DNA from: Leuctra nigra
Lineage: Eukaryota > Arthropoda > Insecta > Plecoptera > Leuctridae
Assembly: GCA_934045905.1 (NCBI GenBank)
Contig: OW203765.1
Location: 19,221,409 to 19,285,408 of the forward strand
Direction of reading: 5' to 3'
Length of the DNA: 64,000 nucleotides
Position numbers and translations under genes: made by a program. Under the pieces are notes generated by a model that had not been told where the DNA came from, made no database searches, and saw only the letters and a program-made list of their open reading frames with translations. Shown in pieces: positions 45,451 to 57,600 of the stretch (the stretch's first letter is position 1; each line of letters starts with the position of its first letter).

Positions 45451-45872
45451 GCATATCAAATCGGATACATTACGAAGGCCAAATCCTCCAATTGGTTTAA
45501 GTTTAAATATTATCTTCTGATTGGTCGACAATCAAAATGTTCCGATTAAGTTCAACTTTTGCATGGTGATCAAGACCAATACAATCTAAAATTTTACACA
45601 TGTTAAACCCAGTCAAGTATTAATTGTTATTTTACGAGTTTAGTATGGGTTGTCAAAAGCTGGAAAAAGTATGTAGGAAAGTCACGACACAATGGATCTG
45701 ATATTCATCCAGAGTATTTATATGGAGATTGGAAAGTTGCAGAGAAAATCGTCTTGTGCCGTGCTCTGTGCTCGCTCATCAACGCGTTACACTGAGCGTT
45801 TTCCTAGTTTTATTTGGAAGAGACTTTGGAGTGTTTTTTATGGGGATTTAAAATTACGCAAGCTCGGAGAAG

Positions 45873-46830
45873 TAGTAGTAGTAGTAGTAGTAGTAGTGTA
45901 TTTATTAGAATTTTTGCTACTTTACATGGTCAATTTATAAAACACAATTACATCACTTAAATGTATGTCATAAAGATAGATAGCGCAAAAAATAGACTAG
46001 GAAAATCCGTACACAACGCACAGAAAACATAATATACATCCATATTGAATTGATTATGATATCAACTTAAAAGTACATGCTTTTCATCGAAACTTTAAGA
46101 CGGCTCTTCAAAGTGCTAATTTAGCCTATAAATGGGTAGTGTTACCAATTTAAATTTTACTAACGCAAAAATTGAGATAATTTCGTTCTCTTTGCGGCAG
46201 AATAATATTGAAATAATGGCCCATGTTTCAGTGTTGCTATTTTGTCTTAATGGCGTTCACAACTTTATCCCCAAGTCCCCAAAACAACCCCTAAATTTAA
46301 GAAAAAGCAATGATGTTCAGTAATATATTGTGCCTTTCACAGAGCGAATAAAAATATTTCAAGAACATACCAACAAAGCTCATTCTTTTGGGTATCTACA
46401 TACAAAAAATCAGATCAATTGGATGCATAATGACGAAGAAAACTTCTGAATAAGATTCGATTATTTTGGAGTGGAAATCTTACTTCCAGCACCTATAGTG
46501 GAAGGGGGGATTTTGGTTCGCTTACAATCTCGAGCGCCTGTCACATTAAATCATTCTGCGTACGTGACATTTTCTGAATGAGCGTTGTTTATCACTTTGC
46601 AACTCGGCTCGCTGCTAAATTCCAAGTATCATTGGTAATATTATCTCATCATGGACTTTTAACTCTCTTATATGATTTTAGTGTTGAAACCACAAAGTTT
46701 GTATGCGTTTTCAATTAAAACTAAAAAATGTAATTACTGTAGTTGTATTATACCTGATACGTTGATTTGATTTCTTAACTCCTTATGTTGTAGAGAAAAC
46801 GGTTTAAAACGATTTTTCAGACGTTTTCCT
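45873..46830. other. Microsatellite, Helentron-like scrap and unassigned sequence
   Basis: A (GTA)n run (45872-45897) begins where similarity to block 1 stops. A minus-oriented Helentron-like 3'-end scrap lies at about 45992-46110. The rest to 46830 is unassigned; a poly-G run occupies about 46829-46857. Confidence 0.4.
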
Positions 46831-47159
46831 AGGGGGGGGGGGGGGGGGGGGGGGGGTAGGAGATTTGCAAATCAAAATAGAGAGAGTGCACAACTAAATA
46901 AGGATTTACTTTTTTATAACCTGAATTGAATTTGATGTTATTGTGAATTTACCTGTCGGAGGCAGGACGGCTACATAGGTGTCCTCTTGAGCCTTGTACA
47001 AGTGTGATTATGACAGTGAAAATGGATGAGGTAGAGCACAAACAACATAGGTAATTACAAGAATCACTTTGTTCCAATAGTTCGAGTCGGGTTGTTACCA
47101 TTATTACCTATACATATGGTGGGTGGGTAAGATATAGATTATAGAGTAAAAAAAAATGA

Positions 47160-47809
47160 ATTGTCTTCCATAAATCAGATCAAACTCACATTTTGCATGG
47201 TAATTAATACCAACATTGTCTCTTATTTTACACATTTTCAGCCCAATCAGTTAAGAACGTTTGCACTTATTGACATTTTAATATCTGTCAGAAATGAAGT
47301 ATCGAACGAAATGAATGTTTTCCACTTCAACTGAATCTGATTTGCTTTAGGTACACCCAACAAATCATAAAACGGTATTTGAACGAAACGGATTAGCTGC
47401 TGGTCTGGTTCCTTGGCAATCAATCCTTGTTATTATCAATGAAATCAGAGCTCAACTACTAGAGGTATAATGACGAGTTAGCGTCAACTTCATCAGATGA
47501 TGCCTTCACATTTTTTCAGTCAATCAATTTCTTTCAAATACCGTTTTATCATTTGTTGAGTGTACCAGGGTGCTTAGATGCTATTTTCAAGTTTCGATGA
47601 AAAGCATACTTTTATGTTGATTGAGTGGATCATATTTCAATTCAATATGGATGTATATGTTTTCTGTGCGTTTGGTACGGAATTCCGGTTAGAGAATTTG
47701 TACGTTCCCGTGCTCGCTATTTTTTTTATTTTGTATTTTATTTTACATTATTATCCCGTAGACTAGTACATACTACCATTATGGGTACCGTCACTGAGCG
47801 TTTTCCTAG
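47160..47809 (+). mobile_element. Helentron/Helitron-like 3' portion with an inserted MITE
   Basis: In + orientation it matches the 3' half of the family (reverse complement of 10.78-11.15 kb) and ends in TGAGCGTTTTCCTAG followed by T. It is interrupted at about 47351-47568 by a TIR element with ends GGTACACCCAACAAAT and ATTTGTTGAGTGTACC. The 5' half is missing. Confidence 0.65.
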
Positions 47810-48925
47810 TTATTATTGTTCAGCGAGCGACTCAGGCGCGTCAAAAAGGATCGACACACTCAAGAAATTATAACGCTCTGTATTACCTGAAAATAAATAC
47901 CATTAGAAAAACTTTTTCACAAACATCCAATTTTTCCATATGGCGATAATCGATAGTAAGAGAAATTAAGAAGTAATTTGAAGAATTTCTATGAAAACAT
48001 CGACCATAATGTGTGTTTAAATCGCGTTTAAAATGCACTAAATTATGCAGTGAAATTCAACAATTTCCAGGGCCTGGGAGGCCTACCCGCGAGATGCTCT
48101 GGTGCCCTCCCCTTGATATAATCAGATGCTATTTGACACGTTACTACACAAATCCACAGGCGACGCAGCAGGATTGACAATAATTGAAAAAGTGTCATCA
48201 AATATTTAAACATTTACACAAAAAGATGCATTTATATAAATATTTTTACGGTACAGGCAATTAAGAAAGTAAGGGGGTCCCAAAAAATATCTTGCAGGGG
48301 GGGGGGGGGGGGGGACTGAAGTTACGCCACTATCCATATTAACGAAACGGCATTGTTTCTTAGAGATGAAATATTATTTTGTCTAAGTTGAGTGGAATCG
48401 TTGGTTGTTTATAGTCATAAGCCGGGTTCACACAGTAATTAATTGTACAACGGAACGATTTTCCTATCATTAGCCAATCACAAGCAAGGTATTGTTGGTG
48501 TCTACGATTTTTCTCCGTGGCTAAAAATAAAATTAAAGTAATGTGAACCCACCCACTACTCATTTTTGCTTGGAGCAGCACAGAGATAAGTAAAGTAACA
48601 TAATCTCAAGGACCAATAGAAATAAATTGAGATTTCTATCAGAATTGTCAATACCTGTTATATATTTTTTTTAATTTTAATTAATTTTAATTTATTATAA
48701 ATGAAATACATTTCAGCATAGCCCCGCTAAACCAACAATGGCTTGTCGGCAGGCTTACTAAATTCAATTACAAATTACAATATAAAATAAAACACTCTCA
48801 GATCATCAACCCTTGTGACTGTTACACAATTCAAAGTAATATAAAGTAAAGACAAAAATAATAGTATAATTTTAATTACCAAATTTTAATTTTAATTACC
48901 TATCTGTGCAGGTTCAAGTGTAGAA
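47810..48925. other. Gene-free stretch
   Basis: A poly-G run lies at 48297-48314. No exon, TIR pair or known repeat of this window was recognised. Confidence 0.4.
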
Positions 48926-48931
48926 AAAATG

Positions 48932-49572
48932 CTTTCCGCTCGATTGGAGTGCCGAAATTAATTTTTGCATATATCGAAATTGTTTACAGTGACGTGCCTT
49001 CAATTTTGTTGGTGGTCATCTTGGAAAATATGGCGGAAAACGTATATTTTACAAATTATTTAATTGTTGGCAGTGGTAGATGAAAGGTTGAAAAATTATG
49101 AAATAATTCTTAATTCACTAAAACTAACTCAATACGCCGTGAACGAATTTTATTTTTTCATTGTTGGAATTTACCAATCACGTTTCTGTGTTTTTTTGCT
49201 CTCAATTTATTACGAATCGAGTGGACTTAGACTAATATATGTGGAATTAAAATTTGTAGACAATTTCATTCTAAACAATACGCGTTTTTTTATTTAAAAA
49301 AAAAAAATTTAACAAAATTGGTTTACGGCGTTTTTTTATTTTAATTTAAGTCCCCATTTTTGAGTTCGTTTTAATGAATAATTTCATAATTTTTCATCAT
49401 TTCCTCTACCAACAATTAAATAATTTGTAAAATGCACGTTTTCCGCTCGTTTCCGCCATATTTTCCAAGATGGCCACCAACATAATTGAAGGCACGTCAG
49501 GTCATTTTAAGAAAGATGTAAACAATCGATAATTATTAAAAAATCAATTTCGGGACTCCAATCGAGCGGAAT
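48932..49572. mobile_element. TIR element, ~640 bp
   Basis: The left end 'ttccgctcgattggagt' and right end 'actccaatcgagcggaa' are inverted complements. Imperfect inverted similarity continues inward over about 200 bp (gtgccttcaattttgttggt / accaacataattgaaggcac, 'atggcgga'/'tccgccat'). A target duplication could not be defined by eye. No transposase. Confidence 0.65.
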
Positions 49573-49959
49573 TACATTTGCTCCTATACTATATGATATT
49601 ACAAGATATCCTATTAATTAGTGAACATACAACATACAAAAAAATAAAATTTCAGATTACAATACACATTGAGATATTTGCCAAAATTGCTTCAAATTCG
49701 AATTATCTTTTACGAAAAATTAAAAAAATGAGGTGCTAAATGGGGGATTCTGTCAAACCAAATGAATATCTACAGATTATATTTCATGTATCTAAAGTTT
49801 CCACAATAAATGGCATCGCACAATTTAAATTTCTTTCTAAAAGACGCCAAAATCGCTTCAAATTGTATTCCTTTGTGTCAATCATTCCTTTGTGTTTGAC
49901 AAATATGAGGTATGTTCAATTTTAGTCAGTTTGAGGTGTTTTTAGTAAAATTGATGTTT

Positions 49960-50530
49960 TAATGTTGTGTCTAAGTTCGGCCTGCTGGCCGGATAGTTTT
50001 TGGGTTGAGCTCTCACCCGTAGGCAGTGTTGTGACTTATCAAGGTATTTTTTTAATATATTTTCTTATCTAGATAATTACATAATTTGATATCTTTATCT
50101 TTATCTAGATACAAATATTGTTATCTATTGACAATTATCTAGATAAAAAATAAAAAATTCAAAATTCATTTATGTGTAAAAACATGCACAAACCTCAAAT
50201 GTCAGGTGATATGAAAAAGGAAAATCATCACCGTTTAGTCGCAATAGTTGGCTTGTTTAGACGCCCCATTTTTTAAAAAACTTGAGTTCCGAATTTAGGA
50301 TTCGAAATTAATTACGGAACAGTGTAGTATTTGGTAAAAACAAATTATCCATTATCTATTACAGTTATCTTGATAATTTTTTTTAACTGTTTCTATTATC
50401 TAGATGATTTCTTGGAAATTTATCTACTATCTTATCTAGATACATTTTTGGCAGGTTATTTTTATCTTTATCTAGATAAAGATACCTGGTTTAAGTCCCG
50501 GTTCGGTATGACAACTTTGTCAATGCAAGC
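49960..50530. repeat. TATCTAGATA-rich element remnant within SINE-like flanks
   Basis: From about 50029 (CAGTGTTGTGACTTATC, a hAT-like end) to about 50485 the sequence is packed with 'tatctagata' and 'ttatctagat' words. A matching right end is not found. The flanks 'ggcctgctggccggatag' (about 49979) and 'agtcccggttcggtatg' (about 50493) look like the two halves of a tRNA-derived SINE. Confidence 0.4.
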
Positions 50531-50569
50531 TAATCAAGGTATTGTATAAATCGGCCCTAAATCGTATCA

Positions 50570-50895
50570 TTGAGCGAGCGAGCGTCTCTTATTTGCCCTT
50601 ATGGCACGGACCTCTGTTATTTTAACATGTTTTTTTCTTCCCTGCATATAATAAGGTCGAGGTCGCTTCGTTTGTCTGATAGTGCTGAAATTGTGCACAC
50701 GCGTATGGACCGCCTCTGGGGTTTGCAGACCGAAATTTGTTTGAAATCCGTTTATAGGTTAAAAATATAATAAATAAAATACATTCTATTAATTGTCGGA
50801 AAAACTAAAATGAAGCTAAAATTTTGCATGGCTTTTACCACCATTACTCGTACATGTGCTCACTTATCAACGCGTTACGTTACATTGATCATTTT
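50570..50895 (+). repeat. Short degraded Helentron-like copy
   Basis: It starts TTGAGCGAGCGAGCGTCTC and ends near 'cttatcaacgcgttacgttac', with an internal deletion compared with full copies. The CTAG end is mutated. Confidence 0.55.
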
Positions 50896-50899
50896 ACAA

Positions 50900-51335
50900 G
50901 TATATTAATGAGAACATGTTTCCAAGATCTTATCTCTTTTATAATAATGGCATAATGGTAGCATAAATAATATAAAAATGTTAGCAAAATTGTGTATAAA
51001 CTTGGCAAGATCTTGGTAAGATAAAAAAAGATCATGCCTCACAAAATGGTATCCACAAGTGTAAAATATATGCAAAAGGGAATCGAACCAGGCATTCTTA
51101 CTTGGAGTTCAAGAGATCTGCCATCGAAATAATTTCTGTTGATGGACTGAATGAATGGAATGTTGTGGTGTGGAGTTTGTTTACATTATCTTGGACTATT
51201 TACGAGCTGTACGTGACTGGAAGCCAGCCTGGGATTATTATCAAAACTGTCAAGATGACGAATGATCGTAAAGAGCTCATGTTACACTTATATCTAAAAT
51301 TTTGAGTTGGTCTCTCCGTGAACGGAGGTCTTAAA
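50900..51335. other. Unassigned stretch with a B-box-like motif
   Basis: The minus strand contains GGTTCGATTCCC near 51072-51083, a possible SINE head without a clear A box. The 67-codon + frame over 51102-51305 is not recognised. Confidence 0.3.
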
Positions 51336-51339
51336 ATAG

Positions 51340-51952
51340 AATCTAAGCACCTGGTTCATAAAGCAAATCAGAATCAATTCAATTGGCACTGGAAAACATT
51401 CATTTCGATACTTCATTACTGACAGATATTAAAAATGTCAATAAGTTCATACGTTCTTAACTGATTGGGATGAAATTTTGTAAAATAAGAGACAATATTG
51501 GTCTTAATGATCATGCAAAATATGAGTTTGATCAGAATTATCGAAGACCGTTTTCATTTTTTTATTTAAATTTTAACCAATGAATGGATTTCAAAAAAAA
51601 TTATGGTATGCAAACAGAGAAGGTTGGTTTTACATGTGTGCAAAATTTCAGCTCGATCAAAGAAAAACTCTGACCTGTATAGCCAAAATATGATTTGATC
51701 AGATTTATCGAAGACCAGTTTCATTTTTCAACCTACCATCAGGAGATGTTTATTTAAATTTTAACCAATCAATGGATTTCAAAAAAATTAGGGTCTGCAA
51801 ACAGAAAAGGTTGTCTCCACATGTGTGCAAAATTTCAGCTCGATCGAAGAAAAACTCTGACCTGTATACCCTCAGGTAACAGAAAAGACAAAAAAAAAAA
51901 AACAGGTCCGTGCCAAAAGAGCCAAAAGGAGACGGTCGCTTCGCTCGCTCAA
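51340..51952 (-). mobile_element. Helentron/Helitron-like element, 3'-truncated
   Basis: The minus strand starts TTGAGCGAGCGAAGCGACCG and proceeds through the family modules, but the CTAG end is absent; the copy stops at about 51340 within 'ctaagcacctggttcataaa'. It lies 26 bp from the next family member in the same orientation. Confidence 0.6.
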
Positions 51953-51978
51953 TTAGATAGACAATTGTACTATCTACA

Positions 51979-53303
51979 CTAGGAAAACGCTCAGTGTAAC
52001 GCGTTGATGAGCGAGCACGGGTACGTGCAAATTCTCGAACCGGAAATGCGTACACAACGCACAGAAAACATATACATCCATATGGAATTGATTATGATAT
52101 CAACTTAAAAGTGTATGCTTTTCATCGAAACTTTAAAATAGCATCTAAGCACCTGGTTCATAAAGCAAATCAGAATCAATTTTCAATTGGCACTGGAAAA
52201 CATTCATTTCGATACTTCATTACTGACAGATATTAAAAATGTAAATAACTTCATACGTTCTTAACTGATTGGGATGAAATTTTGTAAAATAAGAGACAAT
52301 ATTGGTCTTAATGATCATGCAAAATATGAGTTTGATCAGAATTATCGAAGACCGTTTTCATTTTTCAGCCTATCAGGAGATATTTATTTAAATTTTAACC
52401 AATGAATCTGAGTAACGCGTTGATGAGCGAGCACGGATACGCGCAACACCTCGAACCGAAATTCTGTCTATCGAAAATGTCATTAAAAGCCAATAATTCT
52501 AAAATTTCGCCACAGATTTGTATAGAAATCTCAAAACATTCCTAAAATATTGGTCCAAATAACCATGCAAAGCTTTAAGTTGATCAATTGAACCTTTATG
52601 ATTGAACTGTTCCGTGTTAATTTTCAAAAATCACAGGATCTCCTTCAAAAAATATACCTGAGACCACTCATATGATATAAGTGTGTCTACACAATATCAG
52701 ATCGACTGTTGAACGGTCATTATCAGTTTCATTTGCGTTTGAAAGTTTCTGCTCTAACTACTTTGCCTTGAACTGAAGAGTCGAAGTCGCCGTGAATTTG
52801 ACAGCCAACACGCTAATAGTCCGTAAAATGTCAATAACGTTTGGATTTAAACACAGATTAGTATGAAAATTGTCAAAAATGCAGATAATGTTGGACCCAA
52901 CCATCATGCGAAGTTATAAGTTGATCGTTCAATCGGTTATAGTTTAAATTTCTAAAAACACAGGAAAGATGGTTTTAAATTTTAACCAATGGGAGGATTT
53001 GGCTGAAACTTTGTTTGATTGGGTACAATGTTGGGGGTAATGACTTGTCAAAATTTCAATTTGATCAAAACAACCAATCGAAAGTTAATTTTTTTTAAAT
53101 TTGAACCAATCAATGGATTTCAAAAAAATTAGGGTCTGCAACAATCAGAAATGTTACGTACATGTGTGCAAAATTTCAGCTCGATCGAAGAAAAACTCTG
53201 ACCTGTATATCGTCAGTAACAGAAAAAAAAAAAAACAAACAAAAAAAAAAACAGAGGTCCGTGCCAAAAGAGCCAAATGGAGACGCTCGCTTCGCTCGCT
53301 CAA
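51979..53303 (-). mobile_element. Helentron/Helitron-like element, copy nearly identical to 10785-12108
   Basis: Full-length, with the same internal structure as the copy at 10.8-12.1 kb. By eye only a handful of substitutions or single-base indels separate the two, for example in 'taactacttt' against 'taactacctt'. Flanks differ completely, so these are independent insertions of one recent source. Confidence 0.75.
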
Positions 53304-53505
53304 TAATTTTATAAAAAGTCTTAAAAATTATAAAAATTACATCATTATTGTAAGATCACAATAGGCATCCTGCGTGAGAAAAGGTTGCCATAGTAACCTA
53401 TACAAAAGTATAGGGAAAAACAAATCTGACAGCGGCAATCCAAATCTCATATTTTGAGTGATTACTTGTGAAAGAAAGATATTTAAGTAAGTACAAGCTA
53501 ATAAT

Positions 53506-54049
53506 CAGACATGGGCAGTATCTAGATACTTGTATCTTAAGATACGTATCTTAGATACATTTGTATCTTGTATCTAGTATTTTAAATACATGAGCCAAAT
53601 GTATCTGTATCTTGTATTTTAAATACCCATTTCTAAAGTATTTTGTATCTTTTTTGAAGATTTAAAATACAAGATACATTTTTATGCGCCTAGAATTTCA
53701 CAGATAGCTTGATCTCTTGCTTGATTTCAAACAAGCATCAAATAATACACGTTGCCGTATTGAATCGATCAAGAAAATGTTAAGTATGTTGCCTTACAAA
53801 TAGAACAAATTAAAATTTAATTTAGAAAGTAAGTCCCTACATTTTTTACTGTTGGATTATATGTATGAGAATAAAAAAAGGATCTTTAAATGTATCTTTT
53901 TTGAAGTATCTAAAGATACTATCTTGTATCTTGTATTTTAAATACATCTCTAAAATGTATCTTGTATCTTGTATTTTAGATACCCAAATTAAAAGTATCA
54001 GTATCTTGTATTCCAAATACATTGAAACAGAGTATTTTGCCCATGTCTG
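53506..54049. mobile_element. hAT-type MITE, 544 bp
   Basis: Ends CAGACATGGGCA and TGCCCATGTCTG-type are flanked by the 8-bp duplication CTAATAAT (53498-53505, 54050-54057). The subterminal regions are made of 'gtatctt'/'agatac' words on both sides, the same architecture as the other hAT-type MITEs here. No transposase. Confidence 0.87.
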
Positions 54050-54340
54050 CTAATAATAATACGCAATATTTATCTTTACACATGTTCAAGTTAAATATTC
54101 ATCTGATAAATATGATTTATTGCTATTATTTAGAGCTTTGACACATTTCCCCTACCATAGCAGCCTCCATTTTTCTACCACTGTGACGTCACGAGCAGGA
54201 TTCTTATATCAGTCAGTAGGTAATACAGTCTTGTTTAATTTTATTTTAGTTACTTTATCCAAAACTATATTTAATTATAATCCCGCTGGTATGATAAATA
54301 CCAGTTTAGGTTTTTAAACTATTACATAAAATTCAACAGA

Positions 54341-54404
54341 TAGTAGCGGTCCATTGAGTGTGGGATTGATTCCCTTTTGTTGAATCTGTGCTCTTCATAA
54401 TGTT
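54341..54404 (+). pseudogene. Last-exon remnant of a third KLHL18-like copy
   Basis: These 64 bases match the end of KLHL18 copy 1 (from 'tagtagcggtcca' through the stop codon and 'ctgtgctcttcat' of the 3' UTR). They read [13 protein letters not shown] and stop. They lie directly before the 5' flank of copy 2 (from about 54405, matching block 1 from about 31390). The AGTAGCGG wording is that of copy 1, not of copy 2 (TCTAATTACGG), so the piece derives from a copy-1-like gene. Confidence 0.75.
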
Positions 54405-54636
54405 ATAGAATGTTCATGTGTTTTTCTGTAGTTTTCTGTAGATTGTTAATTGAATCTTCGAGCATTAATAGTAAACGCGCCATCTTCAAGCGTTCGGATT
54501 GGCTGGGCAATTCCACGGCCTTCTTGTTGTCGTTCTAATTTTCCCGCCCGCCTCAAAATCCAAATTGGTCACTTGGTGAAAGAGCTGAAAGTTATTATAG
54601 GTTAAGGATATCTCCTGTTGTCAGAGATTAATCGAA

Positions 54637-57600
54637 ATGGACCTTATTAATGACGAATTTGTCCTTTACCAGCCAGAATATTTACGTTCTAAAGTATTTC
54701 CGATAATGGATCAGTTAAGAAAAGAAGGAGAGTTCTGCGATGTCACGCTGAAGGTAGGGGTGCTCCCTACCTAGGTACCTACCTACTTGTTGAATCACTT
54801 GTGACTTTGAACAGATTACAACCTACTACCTAGGTCCTGTCGTTAGTTCTGGTTGAGTGACAATCAAATATTTCATTTCCTGCAGTGCATATTCCTCGTG
54901 CTCTAAGCCTCTAATATATTTCTTTCTTACAACTGTTATCTTCTGTTCAGGTAGGGGATAAATCATTCGGCGCACATCGCATCATATTAGCCGCAGCCAT
55001 CCCCTACTTTCATGCCATGTTTACCAATAACATGGCTGAGCGCAGTCAAAAGGATATAGCAATTCAAGGGATCGATGCAATGTAAGAAGCACTATTCATT
55101 TAAGTGTCCAATCTCTAGGTTAGTGACTTGTTAATGTTACATGTCAAACCATTGGCAGGCTCAACCTGCCGCCGCGGGACTAATTTTTGTGCTCCCCCCC
55201 CCCCCCTCCCCCCTTTGATGTTTCAAATACCTATTTATTCACAAAATGTGACCATCTGAAAAAATGATATTAAAAAAATCTCATTTCATTTGAGACATAA
55301 TAGGTATTTTGAGAGTTGTCATGTTAGGATCCACGCATCAGGCTGAAAATACGACGAAAGTTACTTAAAGTCTTCCTTTCAAAACTGCATGTAAATGATA
55401 TTTCGATGAAACTTCATAATTATACAGATAAAAATACCCTGATTCCAAATATACCATAAAACAATGGGCTATCCACATTATTTTCCGAGATATATCACTT
55501 TTAAAATTGCAGTTTTTACCACAGTGTTATATGGTTGTTTCTGTCTGGAATGGAAATGTTAGGATTCAACTAGGTCTGAGAGGCGTGCTTCAAATGACAT
55601 TTCTTTGGAAAAAATGTTTTTCAGTGTAAAAAAATCTACGCTTTGCGAATAAAATATAATATTAATACCTCACCATATTAAATTTCAAGATATGTGTGAT
55701 TTTCTTATTTTATTTCTTCTCTAAGCCAATGAGAGTGGCGATCTTTATTCAGCGAGCCAATCAGATTTCATTTGGGCGTGGCTTAGCTGTTGGTCACGTG
55801 ACCATTTGAAAGGAAGACTTTAAATGAAACTTCATTATTTGTTGCAACGAAAATTAAGCCATTAACCAATTCCAAAAATTGAAAAAAGTGTGTGGTTTGG
55901 CGGGTGGAACATTGTTCGATTCGTTTCATAATAAACAAAAGACACTGAATGAACCAGGCACGTAGTAAGGATCACTTATAAATTTGCTTAAATTCTAAAA
56001 AAAACGCCCTGCGGGGCAACAATTGGAGGGTACGATCTTATCATTCTACTACAAGCTATTACTCACTACAAAGAAATGAATTTCTTTCATATTCCCAGCG
56101 TGTCGCCAGCAGATATACCGGGTGGCGCAAAAAAAATGCTAATGGGCGAGACATCGCTGTGATAAAATTATTGCACACATCGGGCTGAAAATTTCAAAAA
56201 ATATAAATAAAAAAGAACAGCTTAAAAAAGCTTAAAAAACAGCTTAAAAAAGTTACAGCTGTTAGAATATGGTTGTCGAAAAATCGATTATACGGATATC
56301 AAGTAGCGAGCGTCCAGAAAACTTCCAATGGCCTGGACGCTGTTTCTTCAAAACTACGTACGATATCAAGCTAAAAATATTAAATTTTATTTAAAATATA
56401 TTAAGATTTAAATGTGTAACAATTTCAATCAATTTGAATGAATGGAACGAAAGTAATGGAGTCTTGAAGTTGAGCTTAAAATCATATTGTAGATCATTCT
56501 TAAGTTTTTTACACACTTTTTAAAAATGAAATTATTTCCCTCTATTCTGTTTTTAAGCTAAACTTCAAGATTCCATAACTTTCGTTCAATATATTGATAT
56601 TTATTAAAATTTTCACACAATCTATCTTAATTTAGTTTGAATAAAATTTGAAAATTTCTGCTTGATAACGTCTGTAGTTTTCAAGAAACAGCGTCCCGGC
56701 CAATGGACGTTTCCTGAACGTGCTCCATATAATCGATTTTTTGACGACCAAATTTGAACAGCTGTAATTTCTTTCCTACAATAGTAATGTTTTTGAAACT
56801 TGCACACATCACACAGTAGTATGTTTTTTATAGTATGTTAAATTTTCAGCCCAATGTGTACAGTAATTTCGTCACAGCGATGTCTCGCCCATTGTGCGTT
56901 TTTATTGCGCCACCTGGTAGAAGGGTCAATGTTGAACGGCGGCGTTTAGTTCACCCTTGAAGTGGTGCGGTAAGGGCCTGGGTTGGAGGGGTAGGGGTGA
57001 ATTTGAAAGCATAACAGCTGATTGCAGCATTCTGAAAACCTGACATAAAAGTAAATACCTAGACAAAACAACTGGTAATTGATAACAGTTTTGAGTATGA
57101 CAAGAGTCAGCACTTTTTGCTATTAATTAAACATTTACCAACGTTGATATTTACTTGATGTGTAACCGTTTAACCCCCTATACCTTACCACTAAATACCT
57201 GCATGTATGCTTGTAAACAGGGTGCGAATTGTTCAATTTTCAGAGGGGCGGTTAGGAAAAATTAAAATTCCGGGTATGTTGAAAAATATAGCAAAGGCGA
57301 AAAATACGATTGCCCACGAACACAAAGGGAGGGCCCCCCAGTACCATGCGGGTCCGGGGCGCACAGCCCCGGGAAATTTTGAATTTCAAGATTATATTTG
57401 GTGCATTTCTAAGCGATTTGTACACTATTTTTTGCCATTTGTTGTGATGTCATCACGACAAAATGGCATTATAAAAGAGGATTTGCTTTTAATTTAAAAG
57501 GGAAATCAGAAATGGTGGGCAAGCAAAATAAATCTTGGAATTATTAAATCTTATCAAATACAGCTTATTTGCTACAAAGGCAATTTGACACTGTTGTTTT

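Larger units (their letters stand above)
43271..45807 (+). mobile_element. Helentron/Helitron-like element, split by a nested insertion
   Basis: It starts TTGAGCGAGCGTAGCGAGCG and ends GCTCATCAACGCGTTACACTGAGCGTTTTCCTAG-type, followed by T. It is interrupted from about 43857 to 45450 by a TIR element that contains a second family member. Block-1 sequence around 31265 joins the two flanks ('cttcat/aa..tttatttggaag'), supplying the empty site. Confidence 0.7.

Noticed and set aside
45033..45940. Recurring peptides such as [13 protein letters not shown] in several frames, resembling a gene family
   Set aside because: They are translations of the conserved hairpin end of the Helentron-like repeats (GCTCATCAACGCGTTAC..GAGCG).
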